A stretch of DNA of 64,000 nucleotides from Hydrogenispora ethanolica. GTDB lineage: Bacteria; Bacillota; UBA4882; UBA8346. Location of the stretch: positions 1 through 64,000 of the forward strand of contig NZ_SLUN01000022.1 in the NCBI RefSeq assembly GCF_004340685.1. The letters are read 5' to 3'. The translations under genes and the position numbers were made by a program. Shown piece after piece: positions 1 through 7,778 of this stretch (positions within the stretch are counted from its first letter, which is position 1; the number at the start of each line of letters is the position of its first letter). Under the pieces are notes generated by a model, which saw only the letters and a program-made list of their open reading frames with translations, ran no database searches and was not told the origin of the DNA.

Positions 1-115
1 CGGCGAACGGATCAAGGGAAAAGCCTTGCTGCACCAGTGTCATCAGCCCGTTGATCGATTTTCTCATGTCTGTATGCCCGCAGCACAGGTACACGGGTTT
101 TCCGGCGAACCGCAT
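1..115 (-). CDS. tnpB: IS66 family accessory protein TnpB (Orf2), partial
   Basis: This is the N-terminal 38 codons only; the gene continues past the left edge. The translation begins MRFAGKPVYLCCGHTDMRKS and continues with an INGLMTLV stretch. This matches the start of IS66 Orf2 proteins, whose hallmark is the TDMRKSI segment. The start codon overlaps the stop of the upstream tnpA by one base (TGATG), which points to translational coupling. In IS66 elements TnpB is needed for transposition, but its biochemical role is unclear. The frame is intact as far as it can be seen. Confidence 0.8.
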   Translation of the reverse strand, partial: MRFAGKPVYLCCGHTDMRKSINGLMTLVQQGFSLDPFA

Positions 116-573
116 CACAGCGATTTCATCATCCGGCAGACCTTCGCCAGTAGCTCCATGTCTGTTTCGCGATTTACAGCGAGGTGAAACCCTCTGACTT
201 CTATGGTCAGGGCGCTTGCGGCGACGGTCTCGGGTTCGGAATCCGCAAGCCGCACCCAACCGTTCGGCACGATCTTACCCTCATGGTTTTGTACCCTCAT
301 AAGCTCGGCGCAGGCCGCTTCCCGCACTTTTTTCTGCCGGTAGTAATAGGTTGTTTGGCTGATCCCTTTTGCTTCGCAAAATTCCGTTACAGTCTGTCCG
401 CTGGCCAGCCGTTCCTTAACCGCTTCGCTCCAGCCCGACAGCCGCATCTGTGTTACGATTTTTTGGGTCTCCGTTCTAATCACTCTAATCACTCCAACTT
501 GCTTCAAAACGCTCCATTGAACATTTTGAACCTTCTTGGAGTAAATTGTACCTTCCCAAACATCCCCTTTCAA
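115..573 (-). CDS. tnpA: IS66 family accessory protein TnpA (Orf1)
   Basis: A small helix-turn-helix protein of IS66 elements. The diagnostic part is the segment with SGQTVTEFCEAKGIS followed by TTYYYRQKK, which is the conserved N-terminal DNA-binding region of the family; the C-terminal half is variable, as is usual. The longest frame starts with TTG at 573, but its first 30 residues are unlike the family. A better start is GTG at 483, which has GGAG (492-495) eight bases upstream and gives VIRTETQKIV. The stop overlaps the tnpB start. No internal damage is seen. Confidence 0.75.
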   Translation of the reverse strand: MKGDVWEGTIYSKKVQNVQWSVLKQVGVIRVIRTETQKIVTQMRLSGWSEAVKERLASGQTVTEFCEAKGISQTTYYYRQKKVREAACAELMRVQNHEGKIVPNGWVRLADSEPETVAASALTIEVRGFHLAVNRETDMELLAKVCRMMKSL

Positions 574-623
574 GGTGAGCGGCGGTTTGACGGTTACTCA
601 TATAATTAAGAAATTTGTATAAT

Positions 624-681
624 AAAGGGGTTATTCAATTCAATGGGAGACCTTGAATTGAATAACCCCTTTGGTTTTTTC
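624..681. terminator. Long perfect hairpin, bidirectional terminator
   Basis: The arms 624-643 and 653-672 form a perfect 20-bp stem around a 9-base loop. On the + strand it is followed by GGTTTTTT, a good U-tract. On the - strand, beyond the end of lexA at 703, it is followed by a weaker T/A-rich tract. It separates lexA from the IS66 element. Confidence 0.8.
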
Positions 682-702
682 AAGAGTTCCTCTCAGTTCC
701 TC

Positions 703-1323
703 TCAGTTCATCTTTCGAAAAAGTCCAATCACTTTTCCGACGACGCGGATATCTGGCGCGAGAATCGGTTCATATTTCTCATTTTCAGGCTGTAAACGGA
801 TACAATCCGATTCTTTGTAAAACCTTTTTACAGTTGCTTCATCCTCGAGCATGGCAACAACAATCTCACCGTTTTGGGCGGCCGGATTGCGGTTAACAAT
901 CACGAAATCTCCGTCATAAATCCCGGCATTAATCATGCTGTCGCCTTTAACCTTCAGCATGAAAACTTCGGCGGCTACGGAAAAATCGGCGGGAAGCGGG
1001 AAGTAATCCTGAATATTCTGCTCGGCCAATATAGGTTGACCCGCGGTAACTTGACCAACGATCGGAACGTATTTTACACTGCCGAAGTTAAAAGTGTCCG
1101 GTGAACTATTTCCGACCAATACTTCGATCGCCCGAGGTTTAGTCGGATCTCTACGTAAATAACCCATTTCCTCCAATTTCGCCAAATGGGCATGAACTGA
1201 AGAACTTGAACTGAGACCGACAGCTTCCCCAATCTCCCGAACCGAAGGAGGATAACCCTTCTTTTGAAGTTCGCTCAAAATATAATCCAATATAAGTTTT
1301 TGTCTTTCCGATAAATCTTCCAT
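703..1323 (-). CDS. lexA: LexA SOS-response repressor
   Basis: Transcriptional repressor of DNA-damage genes that inactivates itself by cleavage when RecA filaments form. The N-terminal winged helix covers about residues 1-65 and the S24 peptidase-like domain about 85-206. The expected cleavage bond Ala94-Gly95 (QVTAGQP), catalytic Ser129 (GDSM) and Lys166 (ATVKRF) are all present. The frame is open from 1338, but the start at 1323 is preferred: GGGTGATC ends five bases before it, and the protein then begins MEDLSERQ at the usual 206 residues. It is divergent from a YneA-like gene, with SOS boxes between them, as in Bacillus. Confidence 0.96.
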   Translation of the reverse strand: MEDLSERQKLILDYILSELQKKGYPPSVREIGEAVGLSSSSSVHAHLAKLEEMGYLRRDPTKPRAIEVLVGNSSPDTFNFGSVKYVPIVGQVTAGQPILAEQNIQDYFPLPADFSVAAEVFMLKVKGDSMINAGIYDGDFVIVNRNPAAQNGEIVVAMLEDEATVKRFYKESDCIRLQPENEKYEPILAPDIRVVGKVIGLFRKMN

Positions 1324-1362
1324 GACTTGATCACCCATTGCTTTTTTGTTTTACTGGTTTCC

Positions 1363-1391
1363 ATTATACCATACGGTCCTTGAATTGGCAA
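1363..1391 (-). promoter_or_regulatory. lexA promoter
   Basis: Reading leftwards, TTGCCA (1386-1391) and TATAAT (1363-1368) are separated by 17 bases, a near-consensus sigma-A promoter 40 bases upstream of lexA. SOS box 1 overlaps the -35 element, so autorepression is expected. Confidence 0.8.
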
Positions 1392-1402
1392 ACATTTGTT
1401 CG
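1389..1402. promoter_or_regulatory. SOS box 1 (LexA operator)
   Basis: On the - strand this reads CGAACAAATGTTTG, one arm perfect to the Bacillus-type LexA site CGAACRNRYGTTYC. It overlaps the lexA -35 element. Confidence 0.85.
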
Positions 1403-1417
1403 TTTTTTACTTGACAA

Positions 1418-1431
1418 AGAACGTGTGTTCG
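1418..1431. promoter_or_regulatory. SOS box 2 (LexA operator)
   Basis: AGAACGTGTGTTCG contains a perfect GAAC-N4-GTTC dyad. It lies between TTGACA (1411-1416) and a -10-like TTAATC (1434-1439), so it would block the promoter of the rightward YneA-like gene. Confidence 0.88.
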
Positions 1432-1453
1432 TGTTAATCTTATAACAAACACA

Positions 1454-1465
1454 GAACATTTGTTT
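1454..1465. promoter_or_regulatory. SOS box 3 (LexA operator)
   Basis: GAACATTTGTTT is a near-perfect GAAC-N4-GTTC dyad lying 20 bases before the YneA-like start codon. A third site would strengthen repression of the rightward gene. Confidence 0.7.
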
Positions 1466-1484
1466 GGTTGATGAGGTGAACAGC

Positions 1485-1796
1485 ATGCGGTGGAGAATGA
1501 ATTACAAAGGACGAATTTTTTATTGGTCACCCAAACGATTTACCTTCAATATGATTATTTTCATCTGCTTTATTACGGGACTGATCTTTTTTATCACCAA
1601 TTCGGTGAAGGCGGACGCTACTCGTTCTACTTTATCAATTATGGTTCATCAAGGCGATTCATTATGGTCTATCGCCGAAAGAATTGAACCGGATCGCGAT
1701 CCCCGCATAGTCATTCAAGAGCTCAAGGCTCAAAATGATTTACGGACGGCGAATCTAACCGCCGGTCAACGATTAAGGATTAGCGTAGCCAAATAA
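1485..1796 (+). CDS. yneA: YneA-like SOS-induced cell division suppressor (LysM)
   Basis: A 103-residue protein with a basic N-terminus, one transmembrane helix (about residues 20-41) and a C-terminal LysM domain (about 53-100, HQGDSLWSIAER). This is the layout and size of Bacillus YneA, which halts septation during DNA damage and faces the cell wall. The ATG at 1485 is chosen because GAGGTGA lies five bases upstream; an in-frame TTG at 1464 has no such site. It is divergent from lexA behind at least two LexA boxes. Function is inferred from architecture plus SOS control. A general LysM protein is possible but less likely given the operators. Confidence 0.82.
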   Translation: MRWRMNYKGRIFYWSPKRFTFNMIIFICFITGLIFFITNSVKADATRSTLSIMVHQGDSLWSIAERIEPDRDPRIVIQELKAQNDLRTANLTAGQRLRISVAK

Positions 1797-1919
1797 ATTA
1801 CCATAGAACTATTTCTGCATTCCAAAGCATTAGCATTTCGGATCTTTTTTCCGGAATTCTTTTTGCTTTGTGAGCGGTTAATAAAAATCCGGAAAAAGAC
1901 AGGGGTTCCGGGATTAATC

Positions 1920-2575
1920 TTGAAATATAATCCTGCTGGCGCGGAACTGGCACAACCGGGGGACAAATTGTTTGGATTCCAAACTACAATCCAAGGTAGC
2001 AATAGTATTCGATTAGGATAATGGATATTGGGATAAATTGGTGGGTGGCGGAATTCTCCAGCGGCCCAGTCAGTATTTGAAATATCTTGAGTAGGTTGTA
2101 TATGTTAAAATAAATATGGAATAGCCAAAATATTCTATGACTTGTCGCGCGAAGTGGGATCTTCGTCACTATTTTTTTCAGCGGGATCGTGAATGAGAAC
2201 GATCTAGTAATCCTGGGTGGCTATCCGGGTGAACTCCGCAAATTATTGGGAATCTGGTCCGAAGGAAGAGATTGATGCGCTATTTCCGGATCAGAAGAAC
2301 AAGATCGTCATTTCGGAACCCTTTGATGATTTAGCTAGAGAGTAGAGTGCGGCTATGTGATCTGATCCACCAGGAAACCGCTAAGGCTCTGGCCGTATAC
2401 GGTAAAGATTTTTGTTTTTATTCTGGAAGACCCGATACTGTAATACAAAAGAAATCCAACCTCCATTTTGAACCATAACGATTTCGTGGTCACAATAAAA
2501 AAGCAAAGCCGGATGAATATTTATACCAAGAATTGCTTCAAGAGGATCGAAACAAGAGAACTTGTATTTAGCAGC
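1920..2575 (+). pseudogene. Decayed GH42 beta-galactosidase fragment
   Basis: No open frame exists here, but segments spread over three frames line up in order with the C-terminal half of GH42 beta-galactosidases: LDSKLQSKVAIVFD then a TAG where family members have Trp (about 1970-2015); WVAEFSSGP (about 2041-2070); FVTIFFSGIVNENDLVILGG and YPGELRKLLGIWS (about 2162-2260); EEIDALFPDQKN and SEPFDDLARE (about 2265-2343); then CDLIHQETAKALAVYGKDF (about 2353-2415). Frameshifts, stops and deletions separate the pieces, so no product can be made. The catalytic N-terminal half is absent. It is a relic of lost sugar metabolism, perhaps of a transferred gene. Confidence 0.75.
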
Positions 2576-2746
2576 CTAGAGCAGTCGCAATATTAGAAAG
2601 GACAAGGACAATGTAATACAACTTGCCTGATGTAATTTGATTTTCAAATTTGCAAGGATTTAAACTCACTTATAAAGCCACCAAATGCCATTTAAAGGAA
2701 TGGCCGGGTCAACCGCCAAATATATTTATTTAAAAGAAATATTCTT

Positions 2747-2776
2747 TTGACTGAAAGAATTATAGAGTCGTATAAT
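2747..2776 (+). promoter_or_regulatory. Possible promoter without a gene
   Basis: TTGACT (2747-2752) and TATAAT (2771-2776) are 18 bases apart on the + strand. The only thing downstream before a terminator hairpin is about 60 bases without an open frame. It may be fortuitous in AT-rich DNA. Confidence 0.35.
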
Positions 2777-2804
2777 ACACCTTATGTAAATTAAAGAGAT
2801 CAAA

Positions 2805-2850
2805 ATAAAAAAGTCAGGTCCGATTACGAAGCCTGACTTTCTTATTTTTT
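2805..2850. terminator. Terminator of ilvC, bidirectional
   Basis: The stem 2811-2818 / 2832-2839 (AAGTCAGG / CCTGACTT) is flanked by A-rich DNA on the left and a T-tract on the right. It gives a U-run on both strands, and it lies about 60 bases beyond the ilvC stop. Confidence 0.85.
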
Positions 2851-2900
2851 ATTATAGCTATTGTAGCTTTTAAATTGTAGCTTTTAAATCGCAACCTTAT

Positions 2901-3917
<1,017 letters not shown>

Positions 3918-4158
3918 CTATGCTATAATAATTATCATATCACAGGATGATTTATCATACAATAAGACAAACTTTATCTTAACCTCTCGATTTTAATTTA
4001 ACCTATATATAAAGTTTCCCATCACAAAAAATCAATTGGATGGGAAAATCAATTCATAAATCCGGTTTATCTTTATCTATTACTTTTTATTTTATAGATT
4101 ATAGATTATAAAAATTCATAAAGACAAGACATTCGGAAGCCTTAAGTTTTGTGACAGT

Positions 4159-4377
4159 TTAGTGACAAGAACCACAGTGTCCGCCATGGCAACTACCACA
4201 GGAATGAGAGGAGCTAGAGCCACCGGAAGTCCCGTGATTGGCACCGGCAAAAGCAGACATTTTTTTCCGAATCTGCCGGGAACCGCAGAACGGACAGACT
4301 TTTACCGGCTGGTCAAGACGGCACAGCTCTTCAAAATCACGTTGACAATCGCTACAGCGGAATTCATAAATTGGCAC
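4159..4377 (-). CDS. FmdB-family zinc ribbon protein
   Basis: A 72-residue protein beginning VPIYEFRC, the conserved start of FmdB/CxxC_CxxC_SSSS regulatory proteins, with zinc-ribbon pairs CSDC and CPFC. The tail is Gly/Ser-rich and ends in a cluster of His and Cys (HSCGSCHGGHCGSCH), which may bind extra metal. The GTG at 4377 is chosen because GGTGAT precedes it by four bases and it reproduces the family N-terminus; ATG at 4383 is the alternative. It lies 45 bases after pduL and is probably co-transcribed. The molecular role of the family is not settled. Confidence 0.82.
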   Translation of the reverse strand: MPIYEFRCSDCQRDFEELCRLDQPVKVCPFCGSRQIRKKMSAFAGANHGTSGGSSSSHSCGSCHGGHCGSCH

Positions 4378-4422
4378 TTCCATCACCACTTATCGATTGA
4401 AATAAAATAATTGATTGATTAT

Positions 4423-4998
4423 CTACTTAATGATTGTTCCCAGATCTCCATTGTTTAAACCGGCGGCATTCGCTTCATCCGTATCCAAATGAAGGTCCTT
4501 CGCGAAATTGGGGTGCACTCTTACTAAAACTTTATTGAATGTAATGCTGCGTTCTCCGTCAAACTGGACGGAGATCCACTCTTTATCCTTCAAACCGAGT
4601 TCCGCGGCTTCATCCGTGTGGAGATGCAAGTGGCGTTGGGCGATGATGACGCCTTCCTTGAGTTCTACTCGTCCTTGCGGTCCTTCGAGAATCACGCCGG
4701 CCGATCCGGAAACCGAACCCGAATCACGAACCGGTGCGTTAACTCCCAATGTAAAGCTGTCGGTTCGGGAGATTTCTACCTGGGTAGCGGAACGAACCGG
4801 ACCCAAAATTCTCACTTTGTCAATGGATTTTTTAGGGCCAATGATATTAACAACCTCTTCGGCCGCAAATTGTCCCGGTTGTGATAAAGGTTTTAGGGGC
4901 TTTAATTCATACCCTTTTCCAAATAATGTTTCCAAGTCGGCTTGTGTAACATGCACATGTCGATTTGAAATTCCGACTGGAACTTTGTCATTCGCCAT
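4423..4998 (-). CDS. pduL: Phosphate propanoyltransferase (PduL-type phosphotransacylase)
   Basis: Converts acyl-CoA plus phosphate to acyl-phosphate plus CoA, either in microcompartments or, when free-standing, in acetate/propionate formation. The 191-residue protein carries the duplicated PduL histidine motifs: ISNRHVHV near residue 11 and AQRHLHLH near residue 120, with a later metal-site region VHPNF. There is no shell-protein or aldehyde-dehydrogenase neighbour and no obvious N-terminal encapsulation peptide, so a cytosolic role replacing Pta is likely (inference). It is followed by the zinc-ribbon gene. Confidence 0.93.
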   Translation of the reverse strand: MANDKVPVGISNRHVHVTQADLETLFGKGYELKPLKPLSQPGQFAAEEVVNIIGPKKSIDKVRILGPVRSATQVEISRTDSFTLGVNAPVRDSGSVSGSAGVILEGPQGRVELKEGVIIAQRHLHLHTDEAAELGLKDKEWISVQFDGERSITFNKVLVRVHPNFAKDLHLDTDEANAAGLNNGDLGTIIK

Positions 4999-5078
4999 TT
5001 GAATAATCCGCCTCCACTTCTAAACATTGCCAAGAATTTTAGACATAAAAAAAACGGCTTTTCACCGATACAAAAGTC

Positions 5079-5154
5079 TGGCAGGGGAGACAGGACTTGA
5101 ACCCGCAGCCACCGGTTTTGGAGACCGACGCTCTACCAATTGAGCTACTCCCCT
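5079..5154 (-). tRNA. tRNA-Trp (CCA)
   Basis: A complete cloverleaf can be folded: acceptor AGGGGAG/CTCCCCT, D arm with AGCTCAATTGGTAGAGC, anticodon stem TCGGT/ACCGG around loop CTCCAAA (anticodon CCA), and T arm with GGTTCAAGTCC. Discriminator G and the 3' CCA are encoded. It is a single gene 80 bases upstream of pduL. Confidence 0.97.
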
Positions 5155-5336
5155 GTTCGGATTAAATTATAACTAAAATAAACGCGTTTGTCAATTTAAT
5201 ATTAGGATTTCGGCAAGAATAAATTTTGGCAGGCGCAACGGACTCCCGATACGATTTGCCTTGTGAGGAACCTCAAAGGCATGTTTAAAAGCCGGAACAC
5301 TCACAAACCAAAACATCTTTATCCCTATATTTTTTC
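5155..5336. other. Intergenic, nothing recognised
   Basis: About 180 bases between the TIGR04086 gene and tRNA-Trp. I see no coding potential, no strong hairpin with a T-tract and no repeat. Confidence 0.5.
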
Positions 5337-5735
5337 TTATGCTTTTCCCGCCAAATTAACTCCGATAATGCCGCCAAATGCTCCGATAAAGGCGTTAATC
5401 AATGATTTTACAACGAAAACGCCGATTTGAAAACGTTCTCTCAAGATAAAAATAACCATTAGGAACAACAAAAGAGAGCTGAGTGCACCAACGCTGATTC
5501 CGATCAGCCAGCCGTCCTCCCGGGCGTTTTTTCCGGCATATACCGCACCACTAATGATACCGATGTAAATGATGAACAAATAATAATCATTCGGCATAAA
5601 AGCGGTAATCGTCCATCCCAGCTCCGTCAGTATCGAAAGCAAAACTGTCAGTATGACGACCACGGCAAAGAAAACGAGAGTACCTCGTAAAATCGGTCTG
5701 AATGGGAATGAAGATTTTTCTTGATCGGCCATCAC
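5337..5735 (-). CDS. TIGR04086-family membrane protein (YrzE-like)
   Basis: About 130 residues with four predicted transmembrane helices (roughly 15-37, 48-66, 75-95 and 105-128) and little else. The length, the helix pattern and the Gly-rich final helix (FIGAFGGIIGVNLAGKA) fit the TIGR04086 group found in Bacillota, whose function is unknown. GTG (5735) and ATG (5732) both follow a strong AAGGAGGGG site. It lies 66 bases downstream of the secreted repeat-protein gene and may be co-transcribed with it. Confidence 0.72.
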   Translation of the reverse strand: MMADQEKSSFPFRPILRGTLVFFAVVVILTVLLSILTELGWTITAFMPNDYYLFIIYIGIISGAVYAGKNAREDGWLIGISVGALSSLLLFLMVIFILRERFQIGVFVVKSLINAFIGAFGGIIGVNLAGKA

Positions 5736-5801
5736 CCTACCCCTCCTTTAGTAGTAAAACTTATGGGGAGTAAAGTAAAATTATGACAGAATATTAGGGC
5801 A

Positions 5802-7244
5802 TTAAGGTAATGTTATCGTCTTGCTCGTAAAGTCGATAGAAACTGGCATATCAAAAATATTTTGATAATTTTGCAACGGAATATAAATTTCTCCGTTTCG
5901 GCTCAAAATATTATTGGCTGTATTGTGATCAATCCTTTCGCCGTTTAGCAAGGCTGTCGAAGGATTGAGTTTATTGATCTCCAAGGTGTTCAACGCATGA
6001 GTGAACCGGATGTTGTTTTTTTGTTCGGCGATCTCTAGCCCTCCACCGGGGATTGCCAACGACCGGGGGGAAAGGTAGATTTGGTTACCCAAGCAAATAA
6101 TCCCCGGTTTTACATCGTAAAGCTGACCGTTAAATTCCAATTTGAAGCTTGTCAGGTCATAAAAATGATAAAAAAGGGCTTGTTGGGTTACTGTCCATAA
6201 AAATAATTCTTCCGAATCGATATTAACGAGCTGATTGGCTCTTCCAGCCGTAAAGCAAGCGACCTCCTGCCACTGTTTAATCGTTTTGGCTAACTTAATG
6301 GCATGAAGTTTTCCAGCGGTATCTGTGGCGACCCAGTATTTTTGGTTAGCGATCTTCAAAAGCGCAGACTGTTCGATAATGTAATTATAATTTGCCAATT
6401 GCGCCTTGAAAAAATAACCTTTCGAAGATGCACTCAGTAAATAAACCAACTTCTGGGAAGTGCTGAACAGGATCTCCTGCCGGCCATCGTCATCCCAATC
6501 CCCGGCGGATAAGGCCAGTATTTTACCCCAGGGATAGTTTTCCCAAACTGTGACAATGGATTGATTTATTAATTTCAAGACTGCGATGCCGCTTTTTTGA
6601 TAAGTGACGACAATTTCATCCTTTGTATCATTATCCAGATCATAGGCTAAAGCGTTTTCGAACGGACGAAACGGATTCGGGCTTTTCCAAATGAGATCCA
6701 GTGCTTGATCCGATTTATGGAATAAAAATAAAAACCCCTCTTTATTCTGGACTAATATATCCATCCCGGTTAAGCCGCTGAAATTGCCGGCAATGATTTT
6801 GGTGATCGAAGACCAAACATACTTACCATAGTCCAAACTTTCCCAACGCCCGTTTTGGTACTTATATAAATAAAGCATGCCGGGATCGGCTGTTCCGGCC
6901 AACACTTCGGGAATGCGGTCTCCATCCACATCTTCTAATTGGTAAGCGGTGATTTCCATATCTTGAGATTGGAGCAAGCCAGCTTCTTTTAAGGTTTGGT
7001 CCTGCATAGTAAAAACTTTGATTTTTCCGTCAACAACGGTAAATGCATAAAGATTGCCTTGAATAGTCTGCCAGCGCGTCGTTCCCATGCTCAACCCAAC
7101 CGGTTCGGCAACCGTAGAATGAATCCATAATGAAGAAGGCTCTTGAGCAAAAATAGCCGTGAATCCTCCAAATAAAACCATTCCGACGAGTAAGAAACAA
7201 AAAAGCAATTGACGAAACCGATGACGGAGGATGCCAGATTTCAT
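5802..7244 (-). CDS. Secreted FG-GAP/VCBS-like repeat protein with copper amine oxidase-like C-terminal domain
   Basis: A 480-residue exported protein with a signal peptide in the first ~34 residues (basic start, hydrophobic core, then AQEP). Residues about 100-290 hold repeated D-x-D-x-D-type calcium loops such as DVDGDRIPE, DLDNDTKDE and DWDDDGRQE, typical of FG-GAP/VCBS beta-propeller repeats. The last ~110 residues resemble the copper amine oxidase N-terminal-like domain common on Bacillota surface proteins (YLSPRSLA, LNGERID, IYIPLQNY). A surface or periplasmic binding role is likely; the ligand is unknown. The start has AAGGGAG nine bases upstream. Confidence 0.75.
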   Translation of the reverse strand: MKSGILRHRFRQLLFCFLLVGMVLFGGFTAIFAQEPSSLWIHSTVAEPVGLSMGTTRWQTIQGNLYAFTVVDGKIKVFTMQDQTLKEAGLLQSQDMEITAYQLEDVDGDRIPEVLAGTADPGMLYLYKYQNGRWESLDYGKYVWSSITKIIAGNFSGLTGMDILVQNKEGFLFLFHKSDQALDLIWKSPNPFRPFENALAYDLDNDTKDEIVVTYQKSGIAVLKLINQSIVTVWENYPWGKILALSAGDWDDDGRQEILFSTSQKLVYLLSASSKGYFFKAQLANYNYIIEQSALLKIANQKYWVATDTAGKLHAIKLAKTIKQWQEVACFTAGRANQLVNIDSEELFLWTVTQQALFYHFYDLTSFKLEFNGQLYDVKPGIICLGNQIYLSPRSLAIPGGGLEIAEQKNNIRFTHALNTLEINKLNPSTALLNGERIDHNTANNILSRNGEIYIPLQNYQNIFDMPVSIDFTSKTITLP

Positions 7245-7392
7245 CGCTATACTCCCTTAGGATTGATATATATATATATACTTCAAGTTTACAACAGATT
7301 TTCCTTTTTATCCAAAACGATTTTTTCGTTACAGGATTTTTATGAAATAGTGAAGTAGTGTGATATGAGATTGGAAAAATAGCTCCATAAAA

Positions 7393-7421
7393 ATAAAAAA
7401 AGTTTGTGCTCCAACACAAAC
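7393..7421 (-). terminator. Terminator after tRNA-Pro(GGG)
   Basis: Read leftwards, GTTTGTG (7415-7421) pairs with CACAAAC (7402-7408) and is followed directly by TTTTTTTATTTTT. It is an intrinsic terminator placed 15 bases beyond the tRNA. Confidence 0.85.
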
Positions 7422-7435
7422 CCTGAAAAATATTC

Positions 7436-7512
7436 TGGTCGGGCAGGCGGGATTTGAACCCACGGCCCCCACCACCCCAAGGTGGTGCGCTACCAAGCTG
7501 CGCTACTGCCCG
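7436..7512 (-). tRNA. tRNA-Pro (GGG)
   Basis: A 77-base cloverleaf: acceptor CGGGCAG/CTGCCCG, anticodon stem CCACC/GGTGG with loop TTGGGGT (anticodon GGG), T-loop GTTCAAATC, discriminator A and an encoded CCA. A second proline tRNA, with anticodon CGG, is at 60304. Confidence 0.97.
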
Positions 7513-7595
7513 AATGACAAAAGTTATTTTACCACTAATACTGCAGATAGTCAATATCTTTACGCTACCAATCATTGATTAGTTTAGATCAATGG

Positions 7596-7778
7596 TTACC
7601 GGTTCTCTTCCGACTGAAAATCGGGGCAAGTCTGACCATTGCGCCATTTTACTTCGGGAAAGGCCCATTTTTGACAAGTTTGGTCGCGGCGATGCATACA
7701 ATCACGGCAACCGGATACTATCCGAATACTTAAACCTGGAGTTTCAAGCAACATGAACTGTTTAATCTTAGTCGCCAT
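7596..7778 (-). CDS. Small cysteine-containing protein of unknown function
   Basis: A 60-residue protein with four cysteines arranged CRDC-x7-C-x14-C (about residues 24, 27, 35 and 50), suggesting a zinc- or iron-binding knuckle. The start overlaps the end of the Myb/SANT-like gene by 11 bases, so the two are likely translated together as the last members of the S-box methionine operon. I do not recognise the family. Confidence rests on the overlap, the Cys pattern and the absence of a competing frame. Confidence 0.6.
   Translation of the reverse strand: MATKIKQFMLLETPGLSIRIVSGCRDCMHRRDQTCQKWAFPEVKWRNGQTCPDFQSEENR

Larger units (their letters stand above)
1..597 (-). mobile_element. IS66-family insertion sequence, right-hand part
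   Basis: The left edge of the window holds one end of an IS66-type element whose two accessory genes (TnpA-like, then TnpB-like) are read leftwards; the transposase gene would lie beyond base 1. The outer end is set at 597, because reading inward from there gives GTAACCGTCAAACCGCC, and IS66 ends characteristically begin GTAA. The 8 bases just outside (598-605, TCATATAA) would be one copy of the target duplication, but the other copy is outside the window. The next bases run straight into the terminator beyond lexA, so the insertion seems to have hit an intergenic region. Confidence 0.8.

Noticed and set aside
1766-2169. Two minus-strand open frames of 78 and 61 codons
   Set aside because: They lie across the GH42 relic, have no ribosome sites and have no recognisable composition.
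7030-7575. 181-codon frame on the minus strand
   Set aside because: It runs through tRNA-Pro and its terminator and overlaps the repeat-protein gene in another frame.
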